A DNA stretch of 64,000 bases from Alternaria dauci (lineage: Eukaryota; Ascomycota; Dothideomycetes; Pleosporales; Pleosporaceae). The position numbers and the translations under genes are program-made. Position 1 is the first letter of the stretch. Each line of letters opens with the position of its first letter. The notes beneath the pieces are model-generated. The model made no database searches and was not told the DNA's origin. It saw only the letters and a list, made by a program, of their open reading frames with translations. The stretch spans positions 6,076,001 through 6,140,000 of the forward strand of contig NC_091272.1 of NCBI RefSeq assembly GCF_042100115.1. Reading direction: 5' to 3'. Below are positions 10,788-21,313 of this stretch, one piece after another.

Positions 10788-11880
10788 ATGTCTATTATTC
10801 TCGCTTTAATCAGGATGGGAAATAGCGTCTCGATCAGCACCTCGACGCAGGATCCCACCACGATGGATATTGCGACTGTTGGCACCCTGCGTTGGCGGAT
10901 CGAAGCTAAGAGGTAGACCTGCTCCTTCTTCCACGCATACAATACTAACAATCGGTAGAACGCTCACCATGATCAATAAGCTTAAAGAGAATGTTCACGA
11001 CAGTGCCAGTGAGCTCGAGCAAATGACGAGAGATCACCCGAAATTGAAGTTGATCCAGCAGAAGCAAGCGCTGAGGGAGGTAGGGAGGGATCTGCGTTTG
11101 GCTCAGAACAGCTTCGACGAGCAGGTGAAGATGCAAGCCGAGATCCTCTGTCGCCCACTATGCGAGTTGGCGAACGAACGACTACCGCAAGAGATACGCG
11201 ACATGCTCGTACGTCATCTTATCGAGGATGACTCTGTCACTTTCTTCCTCAACAAGGATAACAAGCTCTGCCTTGTTAATGGTGCTTCAAACCTACAACA
11301 CATCTTCGAAGAAAGATACACCGGTATTGGACTGCAAATGAATATTCTAAAGGTGCTGCTGGATACGGGCGTACGCTTCGACTTCCGTGCCCGACATGAA
11401 TTGCTGGGAAAGGTAGTCGACTATTACGCAGCATTCGGTATCCATCTGCCTCCCAAGATCAAATCGCTAAGCCTAGTCCTCATAGAGCGCCATATGAAGG
11501 AGCGCGAGTTTGTGCTCGCCCAGTTGGAGCGGCTGACAGAACTTAGCAAGGACGCCGACGTCTTAGTCATCGTCGAGGTGGGCCAGGGAACCAAGGCTCG
11601 GGTCATTCACCGGGTCCGCCGCGTCCTCCGTATGATCTTCCCGCTACTCACTCGCCTTCATGAACCTGGCATATACATCCATGTAGTCTTCAACCCAAGT
11701 TACGATGCCTCGAGAGTCAAGAACGGCAGCGATGACACTTTCTCCATCGCCCATTATGGTCCGTGGCGGCACGAAATGACACCAGAAAACGCCGACTTCA
11801 CCGTCGAAGGCTTCGAGCATCGCCTTCGAACTTCCATTGAAGAACAGGCTAATATTTGGGACTTGAGACTTCCACCTTAG
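10788..11880 (+). CDS. LPQEIRDML-family protein (F-box-like/2EXR-like), member 2
   Basis: Exons 10788-10912 and 10959-11880 (46-bp intron) give 348 aa. Splicing restores a continuous predicted coiled coil, LRWRIEAKR joined to TLTMINKLKENV, running to about residue 105. Then comes ERLPQEIRDMLVRHLI, the family hallmark in a diverged form (ML for MI, VR for YE). The rest has a helix-strand pattern (REFVLAQLERLTELSKDAD, then VLVIVEV) like the other members. Start choice is uncertain: ATGs at 10788, 10815 and 10863 are all in frame. No 3' intron or acidic tail is seen. Lies 406 bp downstream of member 1 on the same strand. Function unknown. Confidence 0.7.
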
Positions 11881-12096
11881 GATTTCCGAGCAGGAAGAAT
11901 GCAATGCATGTGATGGTGCGATTGAGGAGGGATCAGTACGTTGAGATACATCAGAATGAAGATATATGTCATAGGAAAGTCTTTGGGTGGTATTCAAAGA
12001 CGCCAATGGAATGCATTCTCATGTTATGGTACGATAGCGCCAAATCACTAGATGGGGCTTTGTGGATATTCTGCCAACTCCCTGTATACACTCTTG

Positions 12097-12651
12097 CTAA
12101 ACTCCATCGACAGGCTTAGTCGGCATGACTGGTGTGGTAGTTGTCTTAGGCACAATCCATTGTGTCAACAAGCGGGTCTCTTGCAGACTGCTGACGGTTT
12201 CTATCACCGGCCCCATTTCGCCTATCCCAGGAACCACGGTAGTTACGGTAACATGTGATGTTCGTGTAGCATTCCTCACGAGCGCGTCAGAACTTGGATG
12301 AAACATACCCGTTCTCATAATGTTGGCCAAGAAGAAGGCTCCTGCTATGGTACCGCTGATGATGACCACGAAACAGAATATACCCATGGCCACTCGAAGT
12401 TTGTTGTTGCGGCAGAGACGAATCCATAGTGGCTGCTGTGGTATTCGATAGGGAAGGTGCTCAGGGAAGTGCTTACGGACCTCGGGATCTCTTGACGAGG
12501 TTGCTGGAGCTGAGGATGGCGACGGTTGTGCTTTGCTGGCTTCAACGCCGTCCAAAATAGAAGGTTCTGTGGTGTTCCAGAGATCGGGTGACTCCGGAGA
12601 GTTCGACATGCTTTCAGCATGTCTTCTGAAGGGGTTGTTGCTGGAAGCCAT
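12097..12651 (-). CDS. Single-pass membrane protein, function unknown
   Basis: Single exon, 184 aa. The N-terminal part is Ser/Pro-rich and would face the cytosol by the positive-inside rule (LCRNNKLR before the membrane). One transmembrane segment, VAMGIFCFVVIISGTIAGAF, lies near residues 82-101. After it is a Thr/Val-rich segment (TSHVTVTTVVPGI) typical of an exposed O-glycosylated stalk. An in-frame ATG nine codons upstream (12678) is an alternative start. Its neighbour at 13058-13660 has the same strand and architecture, so the two may be diverged duplicates. No known domain is recognised. Confidence 0.6.
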   Translation of the reverse strand: MASSNNPFRRHAESMSNSPESPDLWNTTEPSILDGVEASKAQPSPSSAPATSSRDPEVRKHFPEHLPYRIPQQPLWIRLCRNNKLRVAMGIFCFVVIISGTIAGAFFLANIMRTGMFHPSSDALVRNATRTSHVTVTTVVPGIGEMGPVIETVSSLQETRLLTQWIVPKTTTTPVMPTKPVDGV

Positions 12652-13057
12652 GGCACGAATGATATGACAAGGTTCCAAGGTTGGGCGACAGTTGCGATTG
12701 GTTTAGTTTGGAAGCCTTTGTGCTGATTGAGGCCAGTGTAAGAAGGCTGAAGGGTCATCGCTAGTTCGCTGCTGGCTACACGGTGCGTACACATGCCACA
12801 CTGTTGGTTCACAATGTCATGTTTACAGGATTGAAAGTGAAAGCGGTCCACATTATGAGGAAATGGAGAAGCACAGTCACATCGGCAAGTATACGCAAAT
12901 CATCTGGATCCACATCAACAAGAGCGTTATCATGCAAATACAAGTAGTCATTCCCGAACTAACTGGCGAATCTAGAGAACTTCCATCAGAAATGCCTTCA
13001 CCAGAAAACATACATCTAGGTCGCCTAAGCCTAGTCGCCTAACTATCGCTTCTCTGT
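12652..13057. other. Intergenic between the two membrane-protein genes
   Basis: Nothing recognisable beyond being the upstream region of the 12097-12651 gene. Confidence 0.4.
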
Positions 13058-13660
13058 CTATAAAGACGAGAAGAAGGCGTTAGCATCAGTAAGCGGACAG
13101 ATCACGCACGTGTATCCTCCGGTCCATTTTCCGCACACCGATCGTTTTCCCGGTACATCACAGTTTCCTCTACATTCTTCGATGGTTGGCCAACTGCCTT
13201 TGCTAGTACAAGTCTCTTGAGGAGAAGCCACTCTCGTAAGGCCTGTAGGCGCTTTGATAAAAGACACCGAAGCTGTTGGTGTTGGACCGGGAGTGGTGTG
13301 AATCGTCGTTGTGGTATACGTTGGCTCTGGTGTTATTCTGGTGGTGCCTCCAGTTGATGTGAATGTCACGATAGTCGTCTCGTAGACTGTAGCTGGCTCA
13401 TGAGGCAACTTTGACATGCCGATCCGAATGCCGATTATTAGGGACAAGATGATAAGTCCTGACCCCAGAACCAGGCACCCGACAATCCAAATCCACTTTT
13501 TGCTGAGAAAAGCACTGGTTTTGCCGAATGAAGGAGGTTGATATTGGGCTTCGGAGTCGTGAGGGAAATGGGGGTGGTTTGAGTCAACATAATCTGCAGG
13601 AACTCCGGTCGGTTGAGGAGTAATTTTGGATAACTCAATACTGTTGCGTCGAAGAGACAT
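13058..13660 (-). CDS. Single-pass membrane protein with Thr-rich stalk and Cys-rich C-terminus
   Basis: Single exon, 200 aa, from ATG 13660 (MSLRRNSIELSK). The frame is open further upstream to about 13843, but that part is not protein-like. A hydrophilic N-terminus is followed by SKKWIWIVGCLVLGSG and LIILSLIIGIRIG, a transmembrane helix near residues 67-93. Next is a Thr/Pro-rich stalk (TTRITPEPTYTTTTIHTTP). The C-terminus has six Cys with spacing C-x12-C-x3-C-x8-C-x8-C-x2-C, which could form a disulphide knot outside the cell. This resembles fungal wall-sensor or receptor-like architecture, but no family is identified. Confidence 0.65.
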   Translation of the reverse strand: MSLRRNSIELSKITPQPTGVPADYVDSNHPHFPHDSEAQYQPPSFGKTSAFLSKKWIWIVGCLVLGSGLIILSLIIGIRIGMSKLPHEPATVYETTIVTFTSTGGTTRITPEPTYTTTTIHTTPGPTPTASVSFIKAPTGLTRVASPQETCTSKGSWPTIEECRGNCDVPGKRSVCGKWTGGYTCVICPLTDANAFFSSL

Positions 13661-14178
13661 ATTTGCTGCTATTAAGAGGCCTGAGTTCAAATCGGTGTGT
13701 TGTTGTATCGTAGTGGTTTCGATCCACTTGGAGCGTGGCAGGGACATTATGTAGAGACTGCCATTGTGGCGGACAAGGAGTCGCGGTGTAACATTATGAA
13801 AGCAAACTCTGAGCATTGATGAGATCCCACAAGGTAGAGACAATCCAAGATGTGCTGAGAAATATTGGAAACTTCAGCTCTTTCACGTGGGTTAGTAGTG
13901 AGGTGAAGGTCATCATTATGCATGTGCTTTTAAGTATGACCGGAATTTCACTGACCAATAGAAATTGTCAAATGACTTGTCTGAGACGGACCGGTACATA
14001 GATTATGGAGGGGACAATGATCAAAATTCGAGAACTGAGACAGGCTAGGAGAACTGGCTGATACACATTCTTGAGAGAACACTGATGGCATTGGCAGGGG
14101 TTTGTTCGTAATCCAACATGATTGAGCTGAGCCCCAGTTATGTATTAAGCCAATTACTTTCCATTCTCCTCGAGTTTT
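13661..14178. other. Intergenic
   Basis: Contains only short frames without protein sense. It is the upstream region of the 13058-13660 gene and the 3' flank of the secreted cysteine-rich gene. Confidence 0.4.
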
Positions 14179-14736
14179 CTAGCAGCTGCATCCGCACTCC
14201 GCGGCATTGTTGCAGTTCTTTCCACACGCCGCGTTCTGGTCGCAATCACCCCAGTTAGAGCATCCGTTCCAGGCTCCGCCTCCATCACCGCCTGCAGTCC
14301 AGCACCACTGTCCCTGGTCACCACAAACTTTCCAGCAGCGCTTCTTGCCAAGATCACATCCGTATGGTGAGCCTGACCAGCAAGCGCGTCTGTTGAGGGG
14401 ACTCTAAAAGATGGATGGGTCAGTAATTGCAACCTGACCTCGGAAGGTTTATCTCAGAACTTCAGAAGTAGCCGAACGTGACGTCTCCAACTTGCAATAC
14501 GTTGGCACGCATACATGTCATGAGTTGTAGTGTATGCACAGGTACTGAAACGGTAGGGCAATACAAAGAAACCCGAATCAACGTACGATTTTATCGGTAA
14601 AGGTTACCCAAGGTGTGTCGGTAGGTGGAACGGAGGAGTTGGCGAAGTCGGGAGCTACGCCTTCATTGCCGGCGTGGGGAGCTGAGAGAACGCCAGCAGC
14701 TTGAACAGCACAGAAGAGAATGTCGGTGAATCTCAT
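14179..14736 (-). CDS. Small secreted cysteine-rich protein A (12 Cys, CGCSC end)
   Basis: Exons 14736-14587 and 14403-14179 with a 183-bp intron (GTACGT...TTTTAG), phase 0, 124 aa. A signal peptide covers about residues 1-19 (MRFTDILFCAVQAAGVLSA). The mature C-terminal half has 12 cysteines in the pattern CW..SPYGCDLGKKRCWKVCG..GQWCW, then several spaced Cys and a terminal ECGCSC. The gene at 24309 has the same framework (YGC, YCW..CG, EWCW, CGCSC), so the two are relatives. Such proteins can be apoplastic effectors, antimicrobial-like or wall proteins; the sequence does not say which. The intron is long for this window, so a missed small exon is possible. Confidence 0.75.
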
Positions 14737-14829
14737 GGTTGCGGTTCTTTTGGACAAGGTTGAGTCTGAGCAATGTAGTGATTGATATGAGTGTGATGAT
14801 GAGAAAGAAAAGAGAGAGATGCTCAAGGA

Positions 14830-14837
14830 TTATATAC
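14830..14837 (-). promoter_or_regulatory. TATA-box candidate for secreted cysteine-rich protein A
   Basis: Reading the minus strand gives TATATAAT about 95 bp before the ATG, followed by a pyrimidine-rich CTCTCTCTTTTCTTTCTC leader, a common arrangement for highly expressed fungal secreted-protein genes. Confidence 0.45.
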
Positions 14838-16232
14838 TCTTCTCAGCCCGTCTTTGCATTGCCATCATCTGGCATTCTACCTAGTATAGCTGCCCTACGC
14901 CCCGTTGGTCGTAGGTCTGACGGCCGCCCCATTGTTCAATGTAACGACGATCTGCCAAGTTCATGAACTAGAGGCTACAGAGTCCACCACAGGGCGCCTG
15001 AAAAACATTCAGCACCAATCAGCCTAAATTTGTGTCCTACAAACCTCTCCTGATGGGGTTCACCCGCGCGACTCGAGCTCTGCTCACAGGAATGGAATCA
15101 CTGAGGTCTCGACGATGTTTTCCATACTTGATTCCAGCAAGAAAGTGAGATGCAAATCGATCTGTACTATCGCCAAGAGATCGAACGGTCACAACCTTGG
15201 AACGTCCCAATGTTACGTGAAACTCGAGGGAACCTATCGACGCAGACTCAACCAGAGAGGTCCGCCCGGCTCTAGCGTTCTGTAAGCTGTACAAGCCACG
15301 GTCTAGATTGCCCATATCAAAGTGCGTCAATTACCCCAGTGGTGAACAGAATCTCAATTAGGACTTACGCCGAGCTTGCTCGTATGCTCTGGTAAGGCCA
15401 CCTCAATCTACGTTAGCGGTCTGTGGGTACCTGCGGGGCGTCCCGTACACTAGGACAGAGAACCAATGACCGTCGTGATGCAGATTTCAGGGTCCAGTAG
15501 GCCCTCGGGTGGCATCCTTTTTTTCGTAGAGTGACCTTCTATGTACGGCAGGTGCCTTTAAGGCGGCGTACCGGGTATATAAGTGCCTGCGGGGCTTTCT
15601 CAGGGTCCAACGCTCCACACGGGTCATCATTGCAGCTTACCTAGGCCGTAAAGAAACGGCGCAATGAGACACCGCATCGGAGCGTCGCAATTAGCGCCCG
15701 GTCAGCCTAACCAGCGCAGTAGAAACGGGTCGTCGCTAAAAAACCTCGCTTCGCAATGTGCTGAGTACCACTGCTGAGGCCTCTATACAAGCTCGAACTG
15801 ATCCCAGCTGTACTGCGCATCTTTCCCAAGACTATCGAGGCACACCGTATCCGCTGTTCCTCCTAATGTATCCACTATATGGCTTCAACCTGGTCACTCG
15901 TGAGGATGGGATAACTTTAGCTACCCAAGCTTCAGAATTCCACGCGTCACTAAGCTAGGGACGTTATGTCATAATCTATGAAAGCACCTTGCCGGCATGA
16001 CACACCGAATGTACCCCAAGATCAAGGAAAGAAGAAGAGTATACAGTCATACAATGACTATAAAAAGACGCTGGATACACGGAGTTCTGATGCGACGCTT
16101 AGCTGCGTGTGAAACAGCCAATCAGCTGCTAGCTTCCCGCTTGTCATTGACGACCAGAAAGCCACCAATCACTCGCCTTCAGGGACCTGTGCGCTAGCGG
16201 ATACCCCGCATCACCCAGGGCTTGTCCTCACA
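14838..16232. other. Gene-poor 1.4-kb stretch
   Basis: The longest frame, 15037-15330 on the minus strand (97 codons), has no signal, domain or composition supporting a gene. A GTATATAAG box near 15574 has no evident gene behind it. No tRNA could be folded by eye and no transposase sense is visible. Confidence 0.45.
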
Positions 16233-17579
16233 ATGTCCCAATCAACACTTCGATCGGGTTGTTTTCGCAGAACTTCCGCCCTCTCAATTGCCTCGCTCGA
16301 ACGCGGAACAATTCATCGCGTGGACAGCGGAGATGGAGTCCATCTTGAGCACTGCACCGGACATGTGGGCCGCCCGCGCGTAGGTTGAACAGCCTCCAAA
16401 CGTAGGATATGTATAACGGGAACACAGTCTGCAGCAGCGCCTAGATCAGTACAGAACAAGGAATCGAATCCGCAAACAAGTGCTAGTAGAGGATGAGTAC
16501 CGCATACGCAATGAGCTCCGCCAAATCGAACTCAGGAGGAGCCTACTAGAAGCAGAGCTTGACACTAATCTAACGCAGCAGCGGCGTGTCGATCCGGAGG
16601 CTGAAGGACTCATACAAGAGATGACCGCAATAGACCGAAGTCGATGCCGTCCGTCGTGCGAAGCCATGCAGCAGTATTTGCCACGCGAACTTCGCGACAT
16701 GATCTACAAACATATCGTGGGCCCCACCGAGTGGCATAACAATCACCACACTGTTCCTGTACTCGGGCGAAAACATGACAATCTGCCGGAAGTGGTCTTC
16801 GCTGTTTCTGTGGGAAGCTTTTGGCACATCTTCGAATGTCAAGATTATATGGGGGACCGGATGCGGCGAGAACTGGTCGAGTGCTGGTACAAGACCTGCA
16901 CGTTCGACTTCGCAACAGATGTGCATCTTATCAATGGGTTCCTCAAAGGAGAGGCGGCACTCTCAGAATCCCTAACTCTTGGTCGTCCAGCACTCGATCT
17001 AGTCCGCCACTTAGAGATCACGCTCCCTTGTGCTGGCCTTAGGGATGAGGCAAGTTCCGAATCGACTTTCGCCCCAATTCTGCAAGGTGCAGCTTTGCTG
17101 AAAAGACCAGCACGCCTACGGATAAATTTGGACTCTTGCTTCAGGACTAGCGGGCCGGATGCGCATCATCTAGCCCGGATCTTCCACCAACTCTCACAGC
17201 TGCTTCCAAGTCTCATCGGTTGGAAAGTTGAGTTCGTAGTTGCTGTGTGGACTGATGAGCAAGAGTCGGCGCACACATTCGGGCCCGGCTCACCCACTAT
17301 TGTAGAGGGGTATCGTGTGAACTTACTCTTACCCGGAATGGCAGAGTCCTCACACTCTCAGTGGGTAAACGTGTTCCAACAGGTACGTGATGACCTTGCC
17401 ATATCACATCCTATGTGGCTGATTTTGTTACCTAGGTTGGTAGTGAAGCTACTCAGCTTTATTATACTACACTGAACGAACCATCCGAGCAAGACAGCGA
17501 CTACGAACCAGATGATGGTTGTAGCACTTCGGAAGACGGAACCGAAAATCACAGCGATGACGACTACTGGAACGATTAG
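16233..17579 (+). CDS. LPRELRDMIY-family protein (F-box-like/2EXR-like), member 3
   Basis: Proposed exons are 16233-16379, 16435-17382 and 17436-17579 (introns 55 and 53 bp), 412 aa. Exons 2 and 3 are well supported; exon 1 rests only on an ATG, phase and splice signals. An Arg/Glu/Leu coiled coil (RNRIRKQVLVEDEYRIRNEL onward to about residue 95) precedes QQYLPRELRDMIYKHIVGP, then SFWHIFEC and RELVECWYKTCTFDF, which align with members 1, 4 and 5. The last exon adds an acidic tail (SEQDSDYEPDDG, NHSDDDYWND), as in member 4. Shared intron positions support common descent. Role unknown. Confidence 0.72.
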
Positions 17580-18000
17580 AGATTACTAGGGAAGAAGAGC
17601 TTGAACTGGCAAATGAGCTTGACCTGTGTGCGGATGATCTCCATTTCCCCGTGATGCATACCTACTAGCTTTACCAGATACGTTGGGACTGGGAAGTTTG
17701 GCACGCAGTTTGGCTAGGGCCATTGCTCCATGAGCCTTTTGCGTGAGTTGCGATTCTGCGGGCGGCTGAGATACATAACCATGAGGCATTCATGGAGTTA
17801 CTCTACCTGCCGATAATATACATGGACCCGCCTTCCGCCTTCTATCACCTGATGATAGACTTACCTGCTGGCGCCCTCGCTCTCACCACGTGCCTCTCAG
17901 GCAGCGTCGTGAGCTCGTTCTACTACTTAAAACAAGTTCCTGGACAAAACCTCTTCCAATTCACTTTATCCAGTCCCAACGATCAACGTCACCTACCACA
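17580..18000. other. Intergenic between family members 3 and 4
   Basis: Only short frames; upstream region of member 4, ending CACCTACCACA before its ATG. Confidence 0.4.
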
Positions 18001-19290
18001 ATGACGACTATGTCAGTGTTGCCGAGCTCGAGCATGCACTTACGTGCGAATTGCTTGAAGTGAGTCTTAGTCAGTTATCTATAGCATTAGCTAACATGAT
18101 CGCAGCGCGCTGAAGCAAGAGCGTAACACTGAGTCCGAGCTGCAAGATTCGTATAGCAAGATTGAAAGACTGCGAGAGCGTGTGGAAATTCTCCACAAGA
18201 AGACGGCTGCCAACAAGCATGAGACGGCCGCTGCATTCCTGGCTCTCGCGAAAAACGACTGCCTTGAGTTCTGCCACAAGGTCTACAAGACATTTCCTCG
18301 GGAGATCCGAGACATCATCTATGGATATATCATCGAATGCGGGGGAGTCCTCTCCTTCAAGAGTGTGCAAAACTCATGGTCGGAATTGGATTACTTCGCA
18401 TCTAGTTCGGAAACTCAGTATCGTCTTGGTTTACCAACGGCCGACGCCGATCACTGGTGGAAGCGTGACTTTGTAGGTGCGAAAATGGTCCGCGAGATTG
18501 GCGAGCACTACTATCGATCTTCTCACTTTCGTTTCGAGGCAAGATTCAGCAATTTCGCCAAATTTCGCGCGACAGACCAGTTCAATCTTGGCTTCCGGCC
18601 GGTGTACTTTGTCTCCAACGTGGAAATCGTTGTCGATTGTGGCAGATATGAGTTCCGACCCACTACTTCCGTCGAGAATGATGATGCTTCCCTTAGCGGG
18701 AGTGAAGATCAGCTACCCTGGGAGCCCTATACTTCATCGTGGGGCGAAAGTGAAACCCAGGAACATCTTCTCGTGGAGCTGGAGTCCCTGTTTGGTTTCA
18801 GACCAGGCACTGCCATTGCAATCCGCCTGATTCGACCCTGGAACGAAGAGAATACTTGTCTTGAAAATCAGGAATGGATGTGTCACAACGTTGTGCCAGT
18901 CATCTTTCCGGTACTTCAACGTCTCAAGGAGGCAAACTGTCGGACTCGCATACTTCTCGGCAAGGAGGATTCCGATAGACCCATGATCAAAAGCAAGAAG
19001 AAGTCTAAGACCAAACGCAACATCAAGTACTCATTTTATGCTTCGAAGTGGAACCCGGAGTCTCTCGAGGCCATCACAACAGACTTTTTGGAGGTACGTA
19101 TGTGGTACTTCCTGTACATCGTGGTTCATATGGCTAATTCGTGTAGTATTTCGAAGCCAAACACGGCCGCGCACCACAAAGTGAGGTGCAGGCCGAATCC
19201 GACGAAAGCGTCGATGTTGTGGACCCTTCGGACTCATCCGGCGATGTATGGATCGTTACCAATAATTCAACCGTTGGGGTATCCTGGTGA
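18001..19290 (+). CDS. FPREIRDIIY-family protein (F-box-like/2EXR-like), member 4
   Basis: Exons 18001-18059, 18106-19093 and 19147-19290 join in phase, 396 aa. After a short N-terminus, a coiled coil (ALKQERNTESELQDSYSKIE to about residue 62) leads to KTFPREIRDIIYGYII, then HWWKRDF and REIGEHYYRSSHFRF, the conserved family blocks. LLVELESLFGFRPGTAIAIR matches the leucine-helix plus hydrophobic-strand block of member 5 (ALDGILELRPGAGIVIR). A Lys-rich patch (KSKKKSKTKRN) may be a nuclear signal. The last exon codes an acidic tail (ESDESVDVVDPSDSSGD). Best-preserved member together with member 3. Function unknown. Confidence 0.78.
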
Positions 19291-19731
19291 TGATCTCGAG
19301 GCCGAGACGCCAAATGGTAGGCGATCGTAGGGCCAAAGAAGTAGCATGTTCCGGGCCCGTAGAGAAAATGCGACCTTTCCTTACTTTGCTCCTCTGGAAG
19401 GGAGCTACTGTGGACATCTTTTCCCTTTCTGAGTGGTCTTTTGTTTTGGCAAAAGTATGTTTCTTTCGAGCGAAAAACAAGGAATACAAACGTCATGCTG
19501 CTGAGGTGGCTGTCGATGCGACTTCTCTGCGTTCTCTTTCGGGTCAGAAAGTTCTGAGGATATATTCTTGCAGAGCTACATAGATCTATTCTTCTTCTTT
19601 ATATCGTTTGTTCTAGTATACTAATTAATTTCATCTAAGTTTATAAAACCTCGAAGGTTAACTAGCTAAGGCTCTAACCTAGGTCTCTACCTATTATATG
19701 GGCGTCTTGCACTCTTTGCCACTACCTCATC
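19291..19731. other. Intergenic with a T/A-rich tract at about 19565-19700
   Basis: The last 150 bp shift abruptly to TA-rich sequence with CTAACCTAGG and TTAATTAATTT-like words. This resembles a small fragment degraded by repeat-induced point mutation rather than a promoter. Confidence 0.5.
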
Positions 19732-20592
19732 CTAGTACATTATAACCGCCAGGCAATTGTTCTTAGAAGCCACATCGGGAACTCCAGTGCCTCCCACAAT
19801 GTACGCTCTATGCTGACCTACCACTTTGTTAAGGTAGTCAATCGCAGCCCTATTCGGTCCTCCCATCCAGTTTCCAACTGTCGTATCAGTCGCGCGCTCC
19901 CCATTGGGCTTCCTCCGGATCGCTGCGTCAGGCGCTCCAGTTACGACGTCATGAGTGAAGCCGTTGGAAACATTGGATCCGTCCGTAGAAGCAACGGTGG
20001 CGGCACCATCACAGCCCTGCTGGAGACTGATATCGCCATGCGCGGCGTGATCGTTCGAAGCGTCGAGCTGAAACTCAACCCAAGTACAGGGAAGCAGCGT
20101 GCCTCGCTGGACGCGCCCTTTGAAGGTTCGAGGCAAACTGACGAACTGGGTCTGATTGGGCCACAATTTGATGGACTTCAGTGGCTTATCGAAGTTAGCG
20201 CCGGCTGTGCCGTTGCCGTTCCAGAAGTTGTCGTAGAAGAAATAGTCTGTCTCCTTGTTGGACTTGTTAGTGAGGATGATACCCGGGCCTTGATCGGGGG
20301 CAAGAGAGGTAGATGCTACGACATTGGCAATCTCGGTCTCAGGAGTGGCGCTCTTAGTCTCATGAGTAGGTTCTGTCGGGTTGGGTACAAGGCGAGAACG
20401 CTGCCTCATAGGGGAGTCTTCTCCACCTAGAACAGGCGGTAGAGGACTGGTAATTGTCTCAATATCAGCAGAGTGTTCTTTTGATCCAGAGTCTTCTTCG
20501 CTCGAAGATGCGCTGCCCTCAGAATGACTTTTCTCGGCTTTGCTCTCCTCCATATGGGGCAGATCAACCGGGAGGCTTTGATTATCAATCAT
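19732..20592 (-). CDS. Thaumatin-like beta-sandwich protein with disordered N-terminus
   Basis: Single exon, 286 aa, from ATG 20592 (MIDNQSLPVDLPHMEES). Residues 1-100 are Ser/Glu/Pro-rich and disordered, with no signal peptide. The C-terminal part starts GIILTNKSNKETDYFFYDNF, then SIKLWPNQTQFVSLPRTFKG and WVEFQLDASNDHAAHGDISL. The last block recalls the DVSLVDG strand of thaumatin-like proteins (inference from pattern). It ends AYIVGGTGVP...SKNNCLAVIMY. The neighbour at 20659-21313 shows a matching layout and a matching SKDCLIIYSD end, so this is a tandem pair. Role unknown; the fold suggests carbohydrate or protein binding. Confidence 0.65.
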   Translation of the reverse strand: MIDNQSLPVDLPHMEESKAEKSHSEGSASSSEEDSGSKEHSADIETITSPLPPVLGGEDSPMRQRSRLVPNPTEPTHETKSATPETEIANVVASTSLAPDQGPGIILTNKSNKETDYFFYDNFWNGNGTAGANFDKPLKSIKLWPNQTQFVSLPRTFKGRVQRGTLLPCTWVEFQLDASNDHAAHGDISLQQGCDGAATVASTDGSNVSNGFTHDVVTGAPDAAIRRKPNGERATDTTVGNWMGGPNRAAIDYLNKVVGQHRAYIVGGTGVPDVASKNNCLAVIMY

Positions 20593-20658
20593 CGCGGCAA
20601 GGCGAAGCTGGCTTAGCAGAATTAGCAATCTTTCTAGCCAAAACACTTCTTACAATGC

Positions 20659-21313
20659 TTACTTCGGGATCCAAATCGGGTCATCACTGTAGATAATCAG
20701 GCAGTCCTTGCTGCCTTTAGCTGCTGAACTCTGTGCATTGATTAGCCCCAGCTTTGATCATGATTTTGAAGGAACTCAAAAATACCTGCTTGTTGTCATT
20801 CGGGTTTCCAGCGTGTCCACCCCACGCTCCGACACCGATATAGGTCTTGCCATCGGCAAACGTTCTGACAAATGCCTCGAGCTTTGGGAAGTTCTTGGGT
20901 GCGGCAATGCGAACAGGGCGGCCATCCCTCATAGTGACACAATCTGCCAACTCGTTCTTGGTTTGCCAGCTGGCCTTATTCCAAGCTTCTTGCAGGCCCT
21001 GCATGAACCTGGGGTCGCCCTTGGCAGTGCTGGGATCGCCGACTTGCATGACGATGAGGTTACCGCCGGCTCCGCAGATGTTGGATAGATCAATGAAGTC
21101 GTTTCCTCCGAAGCCGGACTTCGTGAGTTCAGCTTGCTCTCCGATCTGGCCATCGTGAACTGCGATGATAGCACCTGAGGATCCATCATTGGCTTTGATG
21201 CGATACTCGCTTTTCGGTGCGACGACGATATCCTGATTGTTGTTCCATCCGTGGACCTGGAAGCGCTGGTCGTGGTGGGATTCGTTTTTGACGATGAGAT
21301 CGTGCACAGCCAT
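20659..21313 (-). CDS. Thaumatin-like beta-sandwich protein, tandem partner
   Basis: Exons 21313-20786 and 20730-20659 with a 55-bp intron, 199 aa. The ORF also reads on through the donor to a stop at 20717, which would give a 198-residue protein with a different end. Splicing is preferred because exon 2 codes SSAAKGSKDCLIIYSDDPIW, matching the C-terminus of the neighbouring relative. The N-terminus MAVHDLIVKNESHHDQRFQV has no signal peptide. GFGGNDFIDLSNICGAGGNL is the block that resembles the thaumatin-like DVSLVDG region. KTYIGVGAWGG parallels AYIVGGTG of its partner. TATTTAA lies about 130 bp upstream. Function unknown. Confidence 0.68.

Noticed and set aside
15037..15330. 97-codon minus-strand frame in the gene-poor region
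   Set aside because: No start context, domain, signal or splice partner; a chance frame of this length is expected.
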